Positions 14,956 to 24,056 of a DNA stretch of 35,878 nt are shown in pieces. Each line of letters opens with the position of its first letter. The first letter of the stretch is position 1. A program made the translations under genes and the position numbers. The notes under the pieces were generated by a model. The model saw only the letters and a list, made by a program, of their open reading frames with translations, was not told the DNA's origin and did no database searches. The stretch lies in contig NZ_FMXM01000035.1 of NCBI RefSeq assembly GCF_900103325.1, forward strand, positions 1-35,878. The letters run 5' to 3'. Source of the stretch: Mesorhizobium qingshengii (GTDB taxonomy: Bacteria; Pseudomonadota; Alphaproteobacteria; Rhizobiales; Rhizobiaceae).

Positions 14956-15723
14956 TCAGACGACGACGACCGGGTTTTTCTTGGAGACGCGGCTGTAGAG
15001 ATCGATGATGTCCTGGTTGATCAGGCGCACGCAGCCCGACGACATGGCCTGGCCGATGCTCCACCATTCCGGCGAGCCGTGGATGCGGTAGCCGGTGTCC
15101 TTGCCGTCCTGATAGATATAGAGGGCGCGGGCGCCAAGCGGGTTGGTCAGGCCACCGGGTTGCCCGGCCTGCCACTTCACCAGTTCCGGCTTGCGGGCGA
15201 TCATTTCCGGCGGTGGCGTCCAGGTCGGCCATTCCCGGCCATACTGGATGTTGGCGCGACCGGACCAGCGGAAGCCGTCCTTGCCGATGCCGACGCCGTA
15301 GCGGATGGCGTCGCCACCCGGCTGGACGAGATAGAGCATGCGCTCCTGCAGATGGACGACGATGGTCCCGGGCGCTTCGCCTGTCGTGTCGACGACGATC
15401 TGGCGGCGGAATTCCGGCTTGACCTTGAGATAGGGCACCTCCGGCACGTTAAAGCCGCCATCCGTCATGGAAGCGTACATCACGTCCGGGCTGGTGACGT
15501 TCTTGTCGACACTGATGCTTGGCCGGATCGGCCGCACCGAGCCGGTGGTGACATCATCCAGTTCCAGCGCCGGCAGGCCGCCGCCCGAGGTCGAGCAGCC
15601 GGCAGCGCTGAGCAAGGCCAGTGCCCCTGCCCCAGACAGGACGGCGCGGCGGGAAAGGTGATGATCGGTTTCGATTGCGTCGCCGTTTCGCGGCGGCGTC
15701 AGACCTAACGGCAACTCACGCAT
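14956..15723 (-). CDS. L,D-transpeptidase (YkuD domain), exported
   Basis: About 255 residues. The N-terminus has a twin-arginine-like stretch (SRRAVLSG), a hydrophobic run and LLSAAGCS, a possible lipobox. The YkuD catalytic motif is H215-G...S-S-G-C231 near the C-terminus. These enzymes cross-link peptidoglycan stem peptides or attach proteins to them, in the periplasm. The ATG at 15723 (MRELPLG) is preferred; a GTG at 15756 is possible. The Cys nucleophile lies 24 residues from the end, as in short single-domain alphaproteobacterial L,D-transpeptidases. Confidence 0.86.
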   Translation of the reverse strand: MRELPLGLTPPRNGDAIETDHHLSRRAVLSGAGALALLSAAGCSTSGGGLPALELDDVTTGSVRPIRPSISVDKNVTSPDVMYASMTDGGFNVPEVPYLKVKPEFRRQIVVDTTGEAPGTIVVHLQERMLYLVQPGGDAIRYGVGIGKDGFRWSGRANIQYGREWPTWTPPPEMIARKPELVKWQAGQPGGLTNPLGARALYIYQDGKDTGYRIHGSPEWWSIGQAMSSGCVRLINQDIIDLYSRVSKKNPVVVV

Positions 15724-15957
15724 ATACCCAAACCCTACGCTGTCGGCGGGAAGCACGGTCCGGCCGAATAGCAGGCATTTTCATCATTCATGGTTGATAA
15801 AGCGTGAAGACCTTGCGCCGCCTGCGTTTGCCGCCGCCTTGCTTCCTGCTTTTCCGCCTGAGCATTAGGCAAGGACTGCCGCACAAAAAGACCCCCATCA
15901 GGTCATATTCCCGGCACCGGCGTTTCCTACTCTCGAACGGCTAACGAGGATACCCAT

Positions 15958-16077
15958 GTGCGAGACCTTAGAAACCGACATCAAGTTTTGGCCGCTGCCA
16001 TAGCCGCGGCAGCAACAGTTCTCGGTGCCAATGTCAGCCTTGCCGATATCGTGAGTACGCTGAGCGGGGCGAACTGA
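15958..16077 (+). CDS. Probable 39-residue secreted peptide
   Basis: A short frame from GTG 15958 to TGA 16075-16077 that reads MRDLRNRHQVLAAAIAAAAT followed by VLGANVSLADIVSTLSGAN. It has a basic start, an Ala-rich hydrophobic core and a possible cleavage site after ANVSLA. A gagga motif (15946-15950) stands seven bases before the GTG. The overlapping ATG at 15956 gives only 15 residues. It occupies an otherwise empty 450-base gap between the L,D-transpeptidase and the LysE exporter. No family recognised. Real expression is uncertain, but the ribosome binding site and signal-like sequence together argue for a gene. Confidence 0.45.
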   Translation: MRDLRNRHQVLAAAIAAAATVLGANVSLADIVSTLSGAN

Positions 16078-16172
16078 CACCGACCTGCCGCTGGAAAAAT
16101 TGAGGCTATCGGCTCTTTACATTCTCCCGGACACAAGGATTTATCCTCTTCTTTGAGCTCAAGGAGACGAGC

Positions 16173-16796
16173 ATGTCCTTCGAAAACTGGGCCGCCTTCG
16201 CCGCTGCATCGACGATACTTCTCATCATTCCGGGCCCGACCATCCTGCTGGTCGTGTCCTATGCGCTGGGCCAGGGCTGGCGCACCGCATTGCCGATGGC
16301 GGTCGGCGTGGCACTGGGCGACTTCACCGCGATGACGCTGTCGATGCTGGGGATCGGCGCGCTGCTGGCGGCCTCGGCGACCGTCTTCACGATCCTGAAG
16401 CTGATCGGCGCCGGCTATCTGATCTATCTCGGCGTGAAACTGTTCCGCGCCGGCGGCGCACTGAAAGCAGAACCGCGCACCGACGTTGTGTCCTCGGCCA
16501 GGATGATGGCGCATGCCTGGCTGGTTACGGCGCTCAACCCGAAGAGCATCACCTTCTTCGTCGCCTTCCTGCCGCAGTTCCTCGACCGGCACGCCGATTT
16601 CTGGACCCAGATGCTGATCTTCGAGACGACCTTCCTGGCACTCGCTTTCGCCAATGCCTTCGGCTATGCGCTGATCGCGGCGAGGGCGCGCAATGTCGTG
16701 CGCAACCCCAAGGCGATCCGCATCTTCAACCGCACCGGCGGCACGCTGCTGGTTGGCGCCGGCATCGCCACGGTGGCGATGCGTTCAGGCAATTGA
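16173..16796 (+). CDS. LysE/RhtB-family amino acid exporter
   Basis: A 207-residue membrane protein with about six hydrophobic segments, starting MSFENWAAFAAASTILLIIPGPT. The early PGPT motif and TALNPKSITFFVAFLPQF are typical of LysE/RhtB translocators, which export amino acids or homoserine lactone-like compounds. The start is well supported by AAGGAGA eight bases upstream. The substrate cannot be assigned. It stands alone in its transcription direction, after the small secreted peptide and before the TPR protein (99-base gap). Confidence 0.88.
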   Translation: MSFENWAAFAAASTILLIIPGPTILLVVSYALGQGWRTALPMAVGVALGDFTAMTLSMLGIGALLAASATVFTILKLIGAGYLIYLGVKLFRAGGALKAEPRTDVVSSARMMAHAWLVTALNPKSITFFVAFLPQFLDRHADFWTQMLIFETTFLALAFANAFGYALIAARARNVVRNPKAIRIFNRTGGTLLVGAGIATVAMRSGN

Positions 16797-16895
16797 GGCA
16801 GGGCAGCCCGTGATCACCTGCCACGGCACCGCGCTTGGTTTGCCTGCTGCCGGTGCTCCAGGATCAAGCCTTATGCGGTTCGTGGAGGATGGGGC

Positions 16896-18218
16896 ATGAC
16901 GGTCAAAGACCCATTCGGACTGACATTTTCAGGCGCGACGGAGGCGGGGTTCACACCCTACAGCCAGGCTGTCCATGAATTGCAGTGCTTCATCGGCGAT
17001 CCGGTCGCCTCCGTCGATCGTGCCATCGTCGAGGATCCCGGCTTCGTCATGGCGCATGTGTTCAAGGGTTATCTCTTCGGCCTCGCCACCGAGCGAGAGG
17101 CGACGGCGGTGGCCAGGGCTTGCCATGCGGCGGCACTGCCGCTTGCCGCGACAACGCGGGAGCAGGCGCATGTCTCGGCCCTTGGCCATCTCGTCAACGG
17201 GCGCTGGCATGATGCCGGCGCCATTCTCGAGGACATCGCCATCGAGAACCCGCGCGACGCGCTGGCGCTGCAGGTCGGTCACCAGATCGATTTCTTCACC
17301 GGCAATGCCCGCATGTTGCGCGATCGTATCGCCCGCGCCCTGCCGTCCTGGCAGAGCGGCATGCCCGGCTACCATGCCGTCCTCGGCATGCAGGCGTTCG
17401 GACTGGAGGAAATGGGTGACTATGCGCGAGCCGAGATGCTTGGCCGCAGCGCGGTGGAGATCGAACCGCGCGACGGCTGGGCCCAACATGCGGTCGCCCA
17501 CGTCATGGAAATGCAGAGCCGGCAAAAGGATGGCATCGCCTGGATGCGCGCCAATCCTGAAGCGTGGACGAAAGAGAGCTTCCTGCAGGTGCACAATTGG
17601 TGGCACCTGGCGCTGTTCCACTACGATCTCGGCGAGATCGACGAAGTTCTGGCGCTCTATGACGGCCCCATCTACGGCGAGCGATCGACACTGGCGCTCA
17701 ACATGGTCGATGCCTCGGCGATCCTGTGGCGGCTCTATCTCGGCGGCATCGATGTCGGCGACCGCTGGGCAGCGATCGCCGCCAACTGGCGCAAGGCCGG
17801 CGCCGGCAACTATGCCTTCAACGATGCCCACGCGATGATGGCCTTCGTCGGCGCCGGCCTCGACGCCCAGGCTCAGACCTTGCTCGAGGCGCAGCGCGAG
17901 GCCATGCGCGGCAGCGATGACAACGTCGCGTTCACCCGGGATGTCGGCCACCCGCTGACACTCGCCATCAAGGCGTTCGGCGACGGCAACTATACCGAGA
18001 CTGTGCGCCTGATCCGGCCGATCCGGGCGATCGCCCATCGTTTCGGCGGCAGCCACGCGCAACGCGACGTCATTGACCTGACGCTGATCGAGGCGGGCTT
18101 GCGGGCCGGTGACGGCGCGCTGGCCAGGGCGCTTACCGCGGAACGTTCGATGGCTCGACCCGACAGCCCGCTGTCAGCGCTGCTTTCGCGTCGTGCGGCC
18201 GATTTGTCGGAGAATTGA
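16896..18218 (+). CDS. TTC38-like tetratricopeptide repeat protein
   Basis: A 440-residue all-helical protein resembling the bacterial relatives of tetratricopeptide repeat protein 38. It has repeated helix pairs with small residues, ARAEMLGRSAVEIEPRDGWA being the clearest TPR. HAVAHVMEMQ and HNWWHLALFHYDLG are features I associate with the TTC38 family. No signal peptide; cytoplasmic. TPR arrays mediate protein contacts; no partner or activity is known. ATG at 16896 is preceded by GGAGG. The block of His/Trp residues around 205-245 might point to a metal or ligand site, but that is speculation. Confidence 0.8.
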   Translation: MTVKDPFGLTFSGATEAGFTPYSQAVHELQCFIGDPVASVDRAIVEDPGFVMAHVFKGYLFGLATEREATAVARACHAAALPLAATTREQAHVSALGHLVNGRWHDAGAILEDIAIENPRDALALQVGHQIDFFTGNARMLRDRIARALPSWQSGMPGYHAVLGMQAFGLEEMGDYARAEMLGRSAVEIEPRDGWAQHAVAHVMEMQSRQKDGIAWMRANPEAWTKESFLQVHNWWHLALFHYDLGEIDEVLALYDGPIYGERSTLALNMVDASAILWRLYLGGIDVGDRWAAIAANWRKAGAGNYAFNDAHAMMAFVGAGLDAQAQTLLEAQREAMRGSDDNVAFTRDVGHPLTLAIKAFGDGNYTETVRLIRPIRAIAHRFGGSHAQRDVIDLTLIEAGLRAGDGALARALTAERSMARPDSPLSALLSRRAADLSEN

Positions 18219-18243
18219 CCCAAAGCGGATCTTGTCTTAAAAA

Positions 18244-18263
18244 CTGGCCAAGCCAGATTTTTT
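18244..18263 (+). terminator. Rho-independent terminator after the TPR gene
   Basis: A short GC hairpin ctggc (18244-18248), caa, gccag (18252-18256) is followed by a and tttttt (18258-18263). The T-run is in turn the left arm of a second AT-rich dyad (ttttttcg 18258-18265 / cgaaaaaa 18271-18278). The position, 25 bases after the TPR stop and before xylB, suits termination. Confidence 0.55.
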
Positions 18264-18300
18264 CGAGATCCGAAAAAATTAATGGCATGGGGAGGAAGAC

Positions 18301-19755
18301 ATGTATCTCGGGCTCGATCTCGGTACATCGGGTGTCAAGGCGCTGCTCATCGATGCCGGGCAAACCGTCGTCGGCTCCGGCCATGCGTCGCTCGATGTGT
18401 CGCGGCCGCATCCGGGCTGGTCGGAACAGGACCCCGCCGATTGGCTTCGCGCCTGTGAAGAGGCGATCGCCGCGCTGAGGGCCGCCTATCCGCAACAACT
18501 CTCCGCCGTCAAAGGCATCGGCCTTTCCGGCCACATGCATGGCGCGACCCTGCTTGACGCGGCAGACCAGGTGCTGCGCCCTTGCATCCTGTGGAACGAT
18601 ACGCGCAGCCATGCGGAAGCAGCTGCCCTCGACGCGAACCCGCGTTTTCGCGCGTTGACCGGCAACATCGTCTTTCCCGGTTTCACCGCGCCGAAGCTGG
18701 CCTGGGTGAAGAACAACGAGCCCGCCATTTTCGCCAAGGTGGCGAAGGTCTTGCTGCCCAAGGATTTTTTGCGGCTCTGGCTTTCAGGCGAGCACATTTC
18801 GGAAATGTCGGATTCGGCCGGCACCTCCTGGCTCGATGTCGGCGAACGGCGCTGGTCGGCCGAATTGCTCGCGGCGACATCGCTCGACGAAAGACAGATG
18901 CCGTCGCTGGTCGAAGGCACGCAGAAGGCCGGCGCCTTGCGCGCCGAGCTGGCTTCGAAATGGGGCCTGCAGGCCGGCATTCCGATTGCCGGCGGTGCCG
19001 GCGACAATGCCGCCTCGGCCTGCGGCATGGGCACGGTCGGCGCCGGCCAGGCCTTCGTCTCGCTCGGCACGTCGGGTGTCTTGTTTGCCGCCAATGCTTC
19101 CTACCTGCCCAACCCGGCGAGCGCGGTGCATACCTTCTGTCACGCCCTGCCCGACACCTGGCACCAGATGGGCGTCATCCTGTCGGCGACGGATTCGCTG
19201 AACTGGCTGTCGGAGATCACGGGCAAGGGCGCCGGCGAACTGACCGCCGAGCTCGGCGGTACGCTGAAGGCGCCGAGTGGCGTGTCGTTCCTGCCCTATC
19301 TGTCTGGCGAGCGCACGCCCTACAATGATTCCGCTGTTCGCGGCGCGTTCAGCGGACTGGCGCACGAATCGAGCCGCGCGGTGCTGACCCAGGCGGTACT
19401 GGAAGGCGTCGCCTTTGCCTTCCGCGACAGCCTCGAAGCGCTGGCCAAGGCCGGCACGACATTGACGCGGGTGACAGCGATCGGTGGCGGCTCGCGCTCA
19501 CGCTACTGGCTGAAGGCGATCGCCACCGCGCTTGGCCTGCCGGTCGACATTCCCGCCGACGGCGATTTTGGCGCCGCCTTTGGCGCGGCCAGGCTCGGCC
19601 TGATCGCGGCAACGGGTGCCGATCCGCTCAGCATCTGCACGGCGCCCACGACCGATGCGACGATCGAACCGGACGCTGCGCTCGGCGGGGCCTACGCGGA
19701 TGCCTATCACCGCTACCGGGCGCTGTACCCGGCAATCAAGAGCGTCACGGCGTGA
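18301..19755 (+). CDS. xylB: Xylulokinase
   Basis: A 484-residue FGGY-family sugar kinase that phosphorylates D-xylulose with ATP. Visible signatures are the N-terminal phosphate loop LGLDLGTSGVKALL, the substrate region SGHMHGATLLD and CILWNDTRS, and the C-terminal nucleotide region VTAIGGGSRSRYWLKAIA. The M-H-G segment after SGH is typical of xylulokinases. GGGGAGGAAG lies just before the ATG. It is grouped with xylA (20262-21587), separated only by a small gene on the opposite strand, so it serves D-xylose use. No XylR-like regulator is in the window. Confidence 0.93.
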   Translation: MYLGLDLGTSGVKALLIDAGQTVVGSGHASLDVSRPHPGWSEQDPADWLRACEEAIAALRAAYPQQLSAVKGIGLSGHMHGATLLDAADQVLRPCILWNDTRSHAEAAALDANPRFRALTGNIVFPGFTAPKLAWVKNNEPAIFAKVAKVLLPKDFLRLWLSGEHISEMSDSAGTSWLDVGERRWSAELLAATSLDERQMPSLVEGTQKAGALRAELASKWGLQAGIPIAGGAGDNAASACGMGTVGAGQAFVSLGTSGVLFAANASYLPNPASAVHTFCHALPDTWHQMGVILSATDSLNWLSEITGKGAGELTAELGGTLKAPSGVSFLPYLSGERTPYNDSAVRGAFSGLAHESSRAVLTQAVLEGVAFAFRDSLEALAKAGTTLTRVTAIGGGSRSRYWLKAIATALGLPVDIPADGDFGAAFGAARLGLIAATGADPLSICTAPTTDATIEPDAALGGAYADAYHRYRALYPAIKSVTA

Positions 19756-19787
19756 GCGATTTCTCCCCCACGCCGTGGCTTGCCGGC

Positions 19788-20150
19788 TCACTGTGCCGGC
19801 ACCTTGTCGAGAAAGCCGGTGACGCTCTTCAGGCGGCCGTTCTCGATGACGCCGATGTCGGTGCCTTCGATGACGGACGGTGTGCCTTCCGGACCGAGGT
19901 TCCACGAGAAGCGGATCTTGTCGGCAAAACCGTCCGGCGTGCCCTTCAGCGAGAAGCGGAAGCCGGCAAAGCGCTGCTGCACGCCGTCGATGAGTGCCGC
20001 GACACCCGCATGGCCATCGCCCTGCATCAGCGGATCGCGATAGCTGACGTCTTCGGTGAAGGTCGCCTTGAGCAAGGCTGCGCGGCGATCCGCGTCGCTC
20101 TCGTTCCAGGCGGTGATGTAGCCTTCGGCAATCTTGCTGAGGTCGGTCAT
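19788..20150 (-). CDS. NTF2-like (SnoaL-type) small protein
   Basis: A 120-residue cone-shaped NTF2-superfamily protein: AEGYITAWNESDADRRAALL, VSYRDPLMQGDG and the closing FLDKVPAQ. Members are small-molecule-binding proteins or isomerases of varied function. The ATG at 20150 follows GGAGA at about six bases; a longer frame to 20234 lacks support. It lies between xylB and xylA on the opposite strand, so its start region faces the xylA promoter. Whether it has anything to do with xylose is unknown. Confidence 0.8.
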   Translation of the reverse strand: MTDLSKIAEGYITAWNESDADRRAALLKATFTEDVSYRDPLMQGDGHAGVAALIDGVQQRFAGFRFSLKGTPDGFADKIRFSWNLGPEGTPSVIEGTDIGVIENGRLKSVTGFLDKVPAQ

Positions 20151-20261
20151 GGTCTGTCTCCTTCGTTGACTGGCTTTGACATGAGCCTTTTCGACCGGCG
20201 GAAGAACGAAACCAATTACGCCTGAGGTAATCAAGGCGAACTATTCGAGAGGAAGAAAGCC

Positions 20262-21587
20262 ATGAGCAGCGGATTTTTCGGCGACATCCAGAAGATCAAA
20301 TACGAGGGTCCGGATTCGACCAATCCGCTCGCCTACCGGTTCTACAATCCGGATGAGGTTGTCGCCGGCAAACGGCTGGAAGATCATTTGCGCTTTGCCG
20401 TCGCCTACTGGCATTCCTTCGCCTGGCCGGGCGGCGATCCGTTCGGCGGCCAGACCTTCGATCGCCCCTGGTTCCCCAAGGCCGGAGGCGTCGACACGAT
20501 GGAGCTGGCCAAGCTCAAGGCCGACGTCGCCTTCGAGATGTTCTCGCTGCTCGGCACGCCCTATTTCTGCTTCCACGATGCCGATGTCCGGCCGGAGGGC
20601 AAGGACTTTTCCGAAAGTGCGGCGCACCTCGACGAAATCGCCGATTACTTCGCCGGAAAGATGAGGCAGACCGGCGTCAAGCTCCTGTGGGGCACGGCGA
20701 ACCTGTTCTCCAATCGCCGCTTCATGTCGGGTGCCGCCACCAATCCCGACCCGGATGTGTTTGCCTATGCGGCGGCGACGGTAAAGCACTGCCTCGACAC
20801 CACCAAGCGGCTGAAGGGCGAGAACTATGTGCTGTGGGGCGGACGCGAGGGTTATGAGACGCTGCTCAACACCGACCTGGCTCGCGAGCAGGAGCAGGCC
20901 GGCCGCTTCCTCAGCCTCGTCGTCGACTACAAGCACAAGATCGGCTTCAAGGGCACCATCCTGATCGAGCCGAAGCCGCAGGAGCCGACCAAGCACCAGT
21001 ACGACTACGATGTCGCCACGGTCTATGGCTTCCTCAAGCGCTTCGGGCTTGAGAAGGAGGTCAAGCTCAACATCGAGCAGGGCCACGCCATCCTCGCCGG
21101 TCACTCCTTCGAGCACGAGCTGGCGCTGGCCAATGCGCTCGGCATTTTCGGCTCGATCGACATGAACCGCAACGACTATCAGTCGGGCTGGGATACCGAC
21201 CAGTTCCCCAACAACGTGCCGGAGATGGCGCTGGCCTACTACCAGGTGCTGCAGGCTGGCGGCTTCAAGACCGGCGGCACCAATTTCGACGCAAAACTGC
21301 GCCGCCAGTCGCTCGATCCGCAGGATCTGCTGATCGGCCATATCGGCGGCATGGATTGCTGCGCGCGTGGCCTCAAAGCCGCGGCCCGCATGGTCGAGGA
21401 CAAGGCGCTGTCGGCTCCGCTGGCAGAGCGCTACGCCGGCTGGAACAGCGCAGAGGGCAAGGCGATGTTGTCCGGCAAGCGGACGCTGGAAGAAATCGCC
21501 GAGCGCGTCGTCAAGAAGAAGATCGAGCCGCAGCCAAGGTCGGGTCGCCAGGAGCTGCTGGAAAACATCGTCAACCGCTACGTCTGA
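20262..21587 (+). CDS. xylA: Xylose isomerase
   Basis: A 441-residue TIM-barrel enzyme interconverting D-xylose and D-xylulose. Family hallmarks are FAVAYWHSFAWPGGDPFGG (with the catalytic His), FCFHDADVRPEG, WGGREGYETLLNTD, LIEPKPQEPTKHQYD and NIEQGHAILAGHSFEHEL, which supply the metal ligands. Length is normal for class II enzymes. The start is preceded by a purine-rich gaggaagaa. With xylB it forms the D-xylose to xylulose 5-phosphate route. A strong 12-bp inverted repeat follows the stop. Confidence 0.95.
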   Translation: MSSGFFGDIQKIKYEGPDSTNPLAYRFYNPDEVVAGKRLEDHLRFAVAYWHSFAWPGGDPFGGQTFDRPWFPKAGGVDTMELAKLKADVAFEMFSLLGTPYFCFHDADVRPEGKDFSESAAHLDEIADYFAGKMRQTGVKLLWGTANLFSNRRFMSGAATNPDPDVFAYAAATVKHCLDTTKRLKGENYVLWGGREGYETLLNTDLAREQEQAGRFLSLVVDYKHKIGFKGTILIEPKPQEPTKHQYDYDVATVYGFLKRFGLEKEVKLNIEQGHAILAGHSFEHELALANALGIFGSIDMNRNDYQSGWDTDQFPNNVPEMALAYYQVLQAGGFKTGGTNFDAKLRRQSLDPQDLLIGHIGGMDCCARGLKAAARMVEDKALSAPLAERYAGWNSAEGKAMLSGKRTLEEIAERVVKKKIEPQPRSGRQELLENIVNRYV

Positions 21588-21612
21588 CAGCGGCCCGTTT
21601 CGAACTGTTCGA

Positions 21613-21642
21613 AGGGCGGCAGGACAACGCTCCTGCCGCCCT
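21613..21642 (+). terminator. Strong hairpin downstream of xylA
   Basis: Perfect 12-bp arms agggcggcagga (21613-21624) and tcctgccgccct (21631-21642) with a six-base loop, 25 bases past the xylA stop. It lacks a T-run, so it may terminate with help or protect the 3' end. Confidence 0.6.
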
Positions 21643-21786
21643 GGAACGGGTTTGCGCGAGGCCGTTTCGGACGACAAGGTTTGCCCTTTGCCGCCCTTCA
21701 ATGATCTCGCTCCTGCCTTCAAACTGCCGTCACGTATCTCCTATAAGGATGCTGCGTGGCGGAGAGGAAGAAGGAGGCGAACCGAT

Positions 21787-21996
21787 ATGCAGAACGAACG
21801 TGAAATCGACGCCCTGCTCTCACCGGGCGAGGCCGGATCGATCATCGACCGGCTGATGGCAATGCCGCATCCGAAGGATGGCACGCACCGCTCGAACGAA
21901 TGGGACCGCGCCATCGCCAGCCGTTTTGAGACCCATCTCGCCAGACAGATGCGTTCGCAGATCGACGCTGGCCCAGACCGCCGGAACGCGGCCTGA
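21787..21996 (+). CDS. Small hypothetical protein
   Basis: A 69-residue protein, charged and helical, starting MQNEREIDALLSPGEAGSII and ending GPDRRNAA, without signal peptide or membrane segment. AAGGAGG lies about nine bases before the ATG, better than any upstream alternative. It ends 11 bases before the convergent regulator gene. I do not recognise a family; codon use resembles neighbouring genes. Confidence 0.6.
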   Translation: MQNEREIDALLSPGEAGSIIDRLMAMPHPKDGTHRSNEWDRAIASRFETHLARQMRSQIDAGPDRRNAA

Positions 21997-22007
21997 TCCA
22001 GCCGCGA

Positions 22008-22988
22008 TCAGCCCCGGCGCAGCCTGACCGGCGCTTCGCCGAAAGCCCGTGAAAAAGCCCTCGAAAATGCCGCGGCGGATGAAAATCCTGTCCGCCCGGC
22101 TATATCGGCCATCGGCACCCTGGTGTCGACCACCAGCCTGCGCGCCGCCCCCAGGCGCAGCCTGAGATAATAGGCGCCCGGCGTCTCGCCGATCGACTTG
22201 CGGAAGATACTCTCCAGCGTCCGCGCCGTCACGCCGGCGCGCTTGGCCACCGCTTCTATGGTGAGCGGCTGGTCGACATGCGCTTCCATCAGCCGGATGG
22301 CTTGCGCCAGCCGCGGATCATAGCCGTCGAGCCGGCCGAGCGAGACCAGCGGCTGCGCGTCGGTCGCGGCGCGTGCCTGGTCGTAGATGAAGACGCTGGC
22401 GACATCGAGCGCGACGGCCATGCCGAGCCGCGTGCGAATGAGATGCAGCATCAGGTCGAAGGTCGGCGAAGCGCCGCCGGAGGTAAAGACCGGCCCGTCG
22501 ATGACATAGCGGTCCGGGCGGACATCGACGCCGGGAAAGGCCGCCGAAAAATCCTCCATGTCTTCCCAGTGGGTGGTGGCGCTGCGCCCTTCCAGCAGGC
22601 CGGCGCGCGCCACCAGCCAGGTGCCGGCCTCGACACCGCCGCAGGCGCGCGCCGTCCGCGCCGCCCGGCGCAGGCCTGACAGCAGAGCTGACGTCGCGTA
22701 GTTCTGGGTGCCGAAACCGGCGACGACGACAAGAACATCGGTTGGCTCGGTCGCATCGAAACGGCCACTGACCGCCACTGGCAGGCCGCAAGTGGTGACC
22801 GGAGCCTCGCCGGTCACCGAGACCAGTTTGAAATCGAACAAGGTTTCGCCGGAGATGCGGTTGGCGGCGCGCAGCGGGTCGACGGCCGACGCGACGCACA
22901 TGATGGACGAGCCGGAAAACACCAGCAGCGTCACCTTGAGCGGCGAGCGCTCGGCGCGAAAGATTGTCGGTTTTTCGCTTTTGATCAT
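22008..22988 (-). CDS. GlxA-family AraC-type regulator (CdhR-like)
   Basis: A 326-residue regulator. The N-terminal DJ-1/PfpI-like domain (about 17-200) includes AGTWLVARAGLLEGRSATTHW; the usual nucleophile Cys position is not Cys, so the domain is a ligand sensor rather than an enzyme. The C-terminal AraC helix-turn-helix pair (about 230-325) includes LTIEAVAKRAGVTARTLES and ADIAGRTGFSSAAAFSRAF. The known members CdhR, GbdR and SouR regulate carnitine, betaine and sarcosine genes. It is divergent from the carnitine operon at 23122, so local control of that operon is the natural reading. The shared intergenic region is 133 bases. Confidence 0.85.
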   Translation of the reverse strand: MIKSEKPTIFRAERSPLKVTLLVFSGSSIMCVASAVDPLRAANRISGETLFDFKLVSVTGEAPVTTCGLPVAVSGRFDATEPTDVLVVVAGFGTQNYATSALLSGLRRAARTARACGGVEAGTWLVARAGLLEGRSATTHWEDMEDFSAAFPGVDVRPDRYVIDGPVFTSGGASPTFDLMLHLIRTRLGMAVALDVASVFIYDQARAATDAQPLVSLGRLDGYDPRLAQAIRLMEAHVDQPLTIEAVAKRAGVTARTLESIFRKSIGETPGAYYLRLRLGAARRLVVDTRVPMADIAGRTGFSSAAAFSRAFSRAFGEAPVRLRRG

Positions 22989-23049
22989 GAGAGCTTCGTA
23001 AAACGCAAAACAGTTTCCGGCAAGTCAGTCATTGTTGGCTCGTTCTGGT

Positions 23050-23094
23050 GCATGTCGTTATCCCAAACCGGTTTCCCACTTTTGGGCGACATGC
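23050..23094. repeat. 45-bp dispersed palindromic repeat in the regulator/carnitine intergenic region
   Basis: Arms gcatgtcg (23050-23057) and cgacatgc (23087-23094), with an inner cccaaa/tttggg pair. Read on the minus strand it has the same length and layout as the repeat at 2959-3003 (about 33 of 45 positions alike). Because it fills a third of the divergent promoter region, it could affect or host regulator binding, though such repeats are usually scattered and neutral. Confidence 0.72.
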
Positions 23095-23121
23095 ATGGCT
23101 ATCTCGATTGGGAGGATTTCG

Positions 23122-24039
23122 ATGCCGCTCGCGATGAACCGTGAGGTTTTCATTACCTGTGCCGTGACCGGGTCCGGCGGCTCGCAGGATCGCAGTCCGC
23201 ATGTGCCGCGCTCGCCCAAGCAGATCGCCGATTCGGCCATCGACGCGGCCAAGGCGGGTGCGGCGATCGTCCACTGCCATGTCCGCGATCCCGAAACCGG
23301 CAAGCCGCGGCGCGACGTGCATCTCTACCGCGAAGTGACCGAGCGCATCCGCGCGGCGGACGTCGACGTCATCCTGAACCTGACTGCCGGCATGGGTGGC
23401 GACATGGTGTTCGGTTCGCCCGAGGCGCCGCTGCCGCTCAACGAAAAAGGCACCGACATGGGCGGCGCCACCAACCGCATGGAACATGTGCGCCAGTGCC
23501 TGCCGGAAATCTGCACGCTCGACTGCGGCACCATGAACTTCGCCGAGGCCGACTATGTGATGACCAACACGCCCGGCATGCTGCGCGCCATGGGCGGCAT
23601 GATGACGGCGCTCGGCGTCAAGCCGGAGATCGAGGCTTTCGACACCGGCCATCTGTGGTTCGCCAAGCAACTGGTCGAGGAAAAAGTGCTCAATCCCGAT
23701 GCGCTGGTGCAGCTCTGCATGGGCGTGCCGTGGGGCGCGCCTGACGACCTCAACACCTTCATGGCCATGGTCAACAATGTGCCGTCGACATGGAACTGGT
23801 CGGCCTTCGCCATCGGCCGCAACCAGATGGCCTATGCCGCCGCGGCGGTACTGGCCGGCGGCAATGTCCGCGTCGGCCTCGAGGACAATCTCTGGCTCGA
23901 CAAGGGCGTACTGGCGACCAACGCACAGCTGGTCGAGCGTGCCGCCAGCATCGTCACCAATCTGGGCGCCAGGATCCTCGGACCCGAGGAAGTGCGCAAG
24001 AAGCTGAACCTGACCAAGCGGGCGCCCATCGCCGCGTGA
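23122..24039 (+). CDS. Beta-keto acid cleavage enzyme, probable dehydrocarnitine cleavage (CdhC-like)
   Basis: A 305-residue DUF849/BKACE protein (TIM barrel, zinc). The metal ligands are in IVHCHVRDP (H51, H53), and the late VGLEDN carries the conserved Glu. BKACE enzymes condense a beta-keto acid with acetyl-CoA and split it into a CoA ester and acetoacetate. Next to carnitine dehydrogenase the expected substrate is 3-dehydrocarnitine, giving betainyl-CoA and acetoacetate. The ATG at 23122 is chosen because GGGAGG stands just upstream; the longer frame includes the repeat. First gene of the operon. Confidence 0.87.
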   Translation: MPLAMNREVFITCAVTGSGGSQDRSPHVPRSPKQIADSAIDAAKAGAAIVHCHVRDPETGKPRRDVHLYREVTERIRAADVDVILNLTAGMGGDMVFGSPEAPLPLNEKGTDMGGATNRMEHVRQCLPEICTLDCGTMNFAEADYVMTNTPGMLRAMGGMMTALGVKPEIEAFDTGHLWFAKQLVEEKVLNPDALVQLCMGVPWGAPDDLNTFMAMVNNVPSTWNWSAFAIGRNQMAYAAAAVLAGGNVRVGLEDNLWLDKGVLATNAQLVERAASIVTNLGARILGPEEVRKKLNLTKRAPIAA

Positions 24040-24056
24040 TTTGGGGGAGGTCGCAG

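Noticed and set aside
20241..21722. Long minus-strand open frame across xylA
   Set aside because: It is the antisense shadow of a clear xylose isomerase gene; the translation has no recognisable motifs and reflects GC-rich codon bias.
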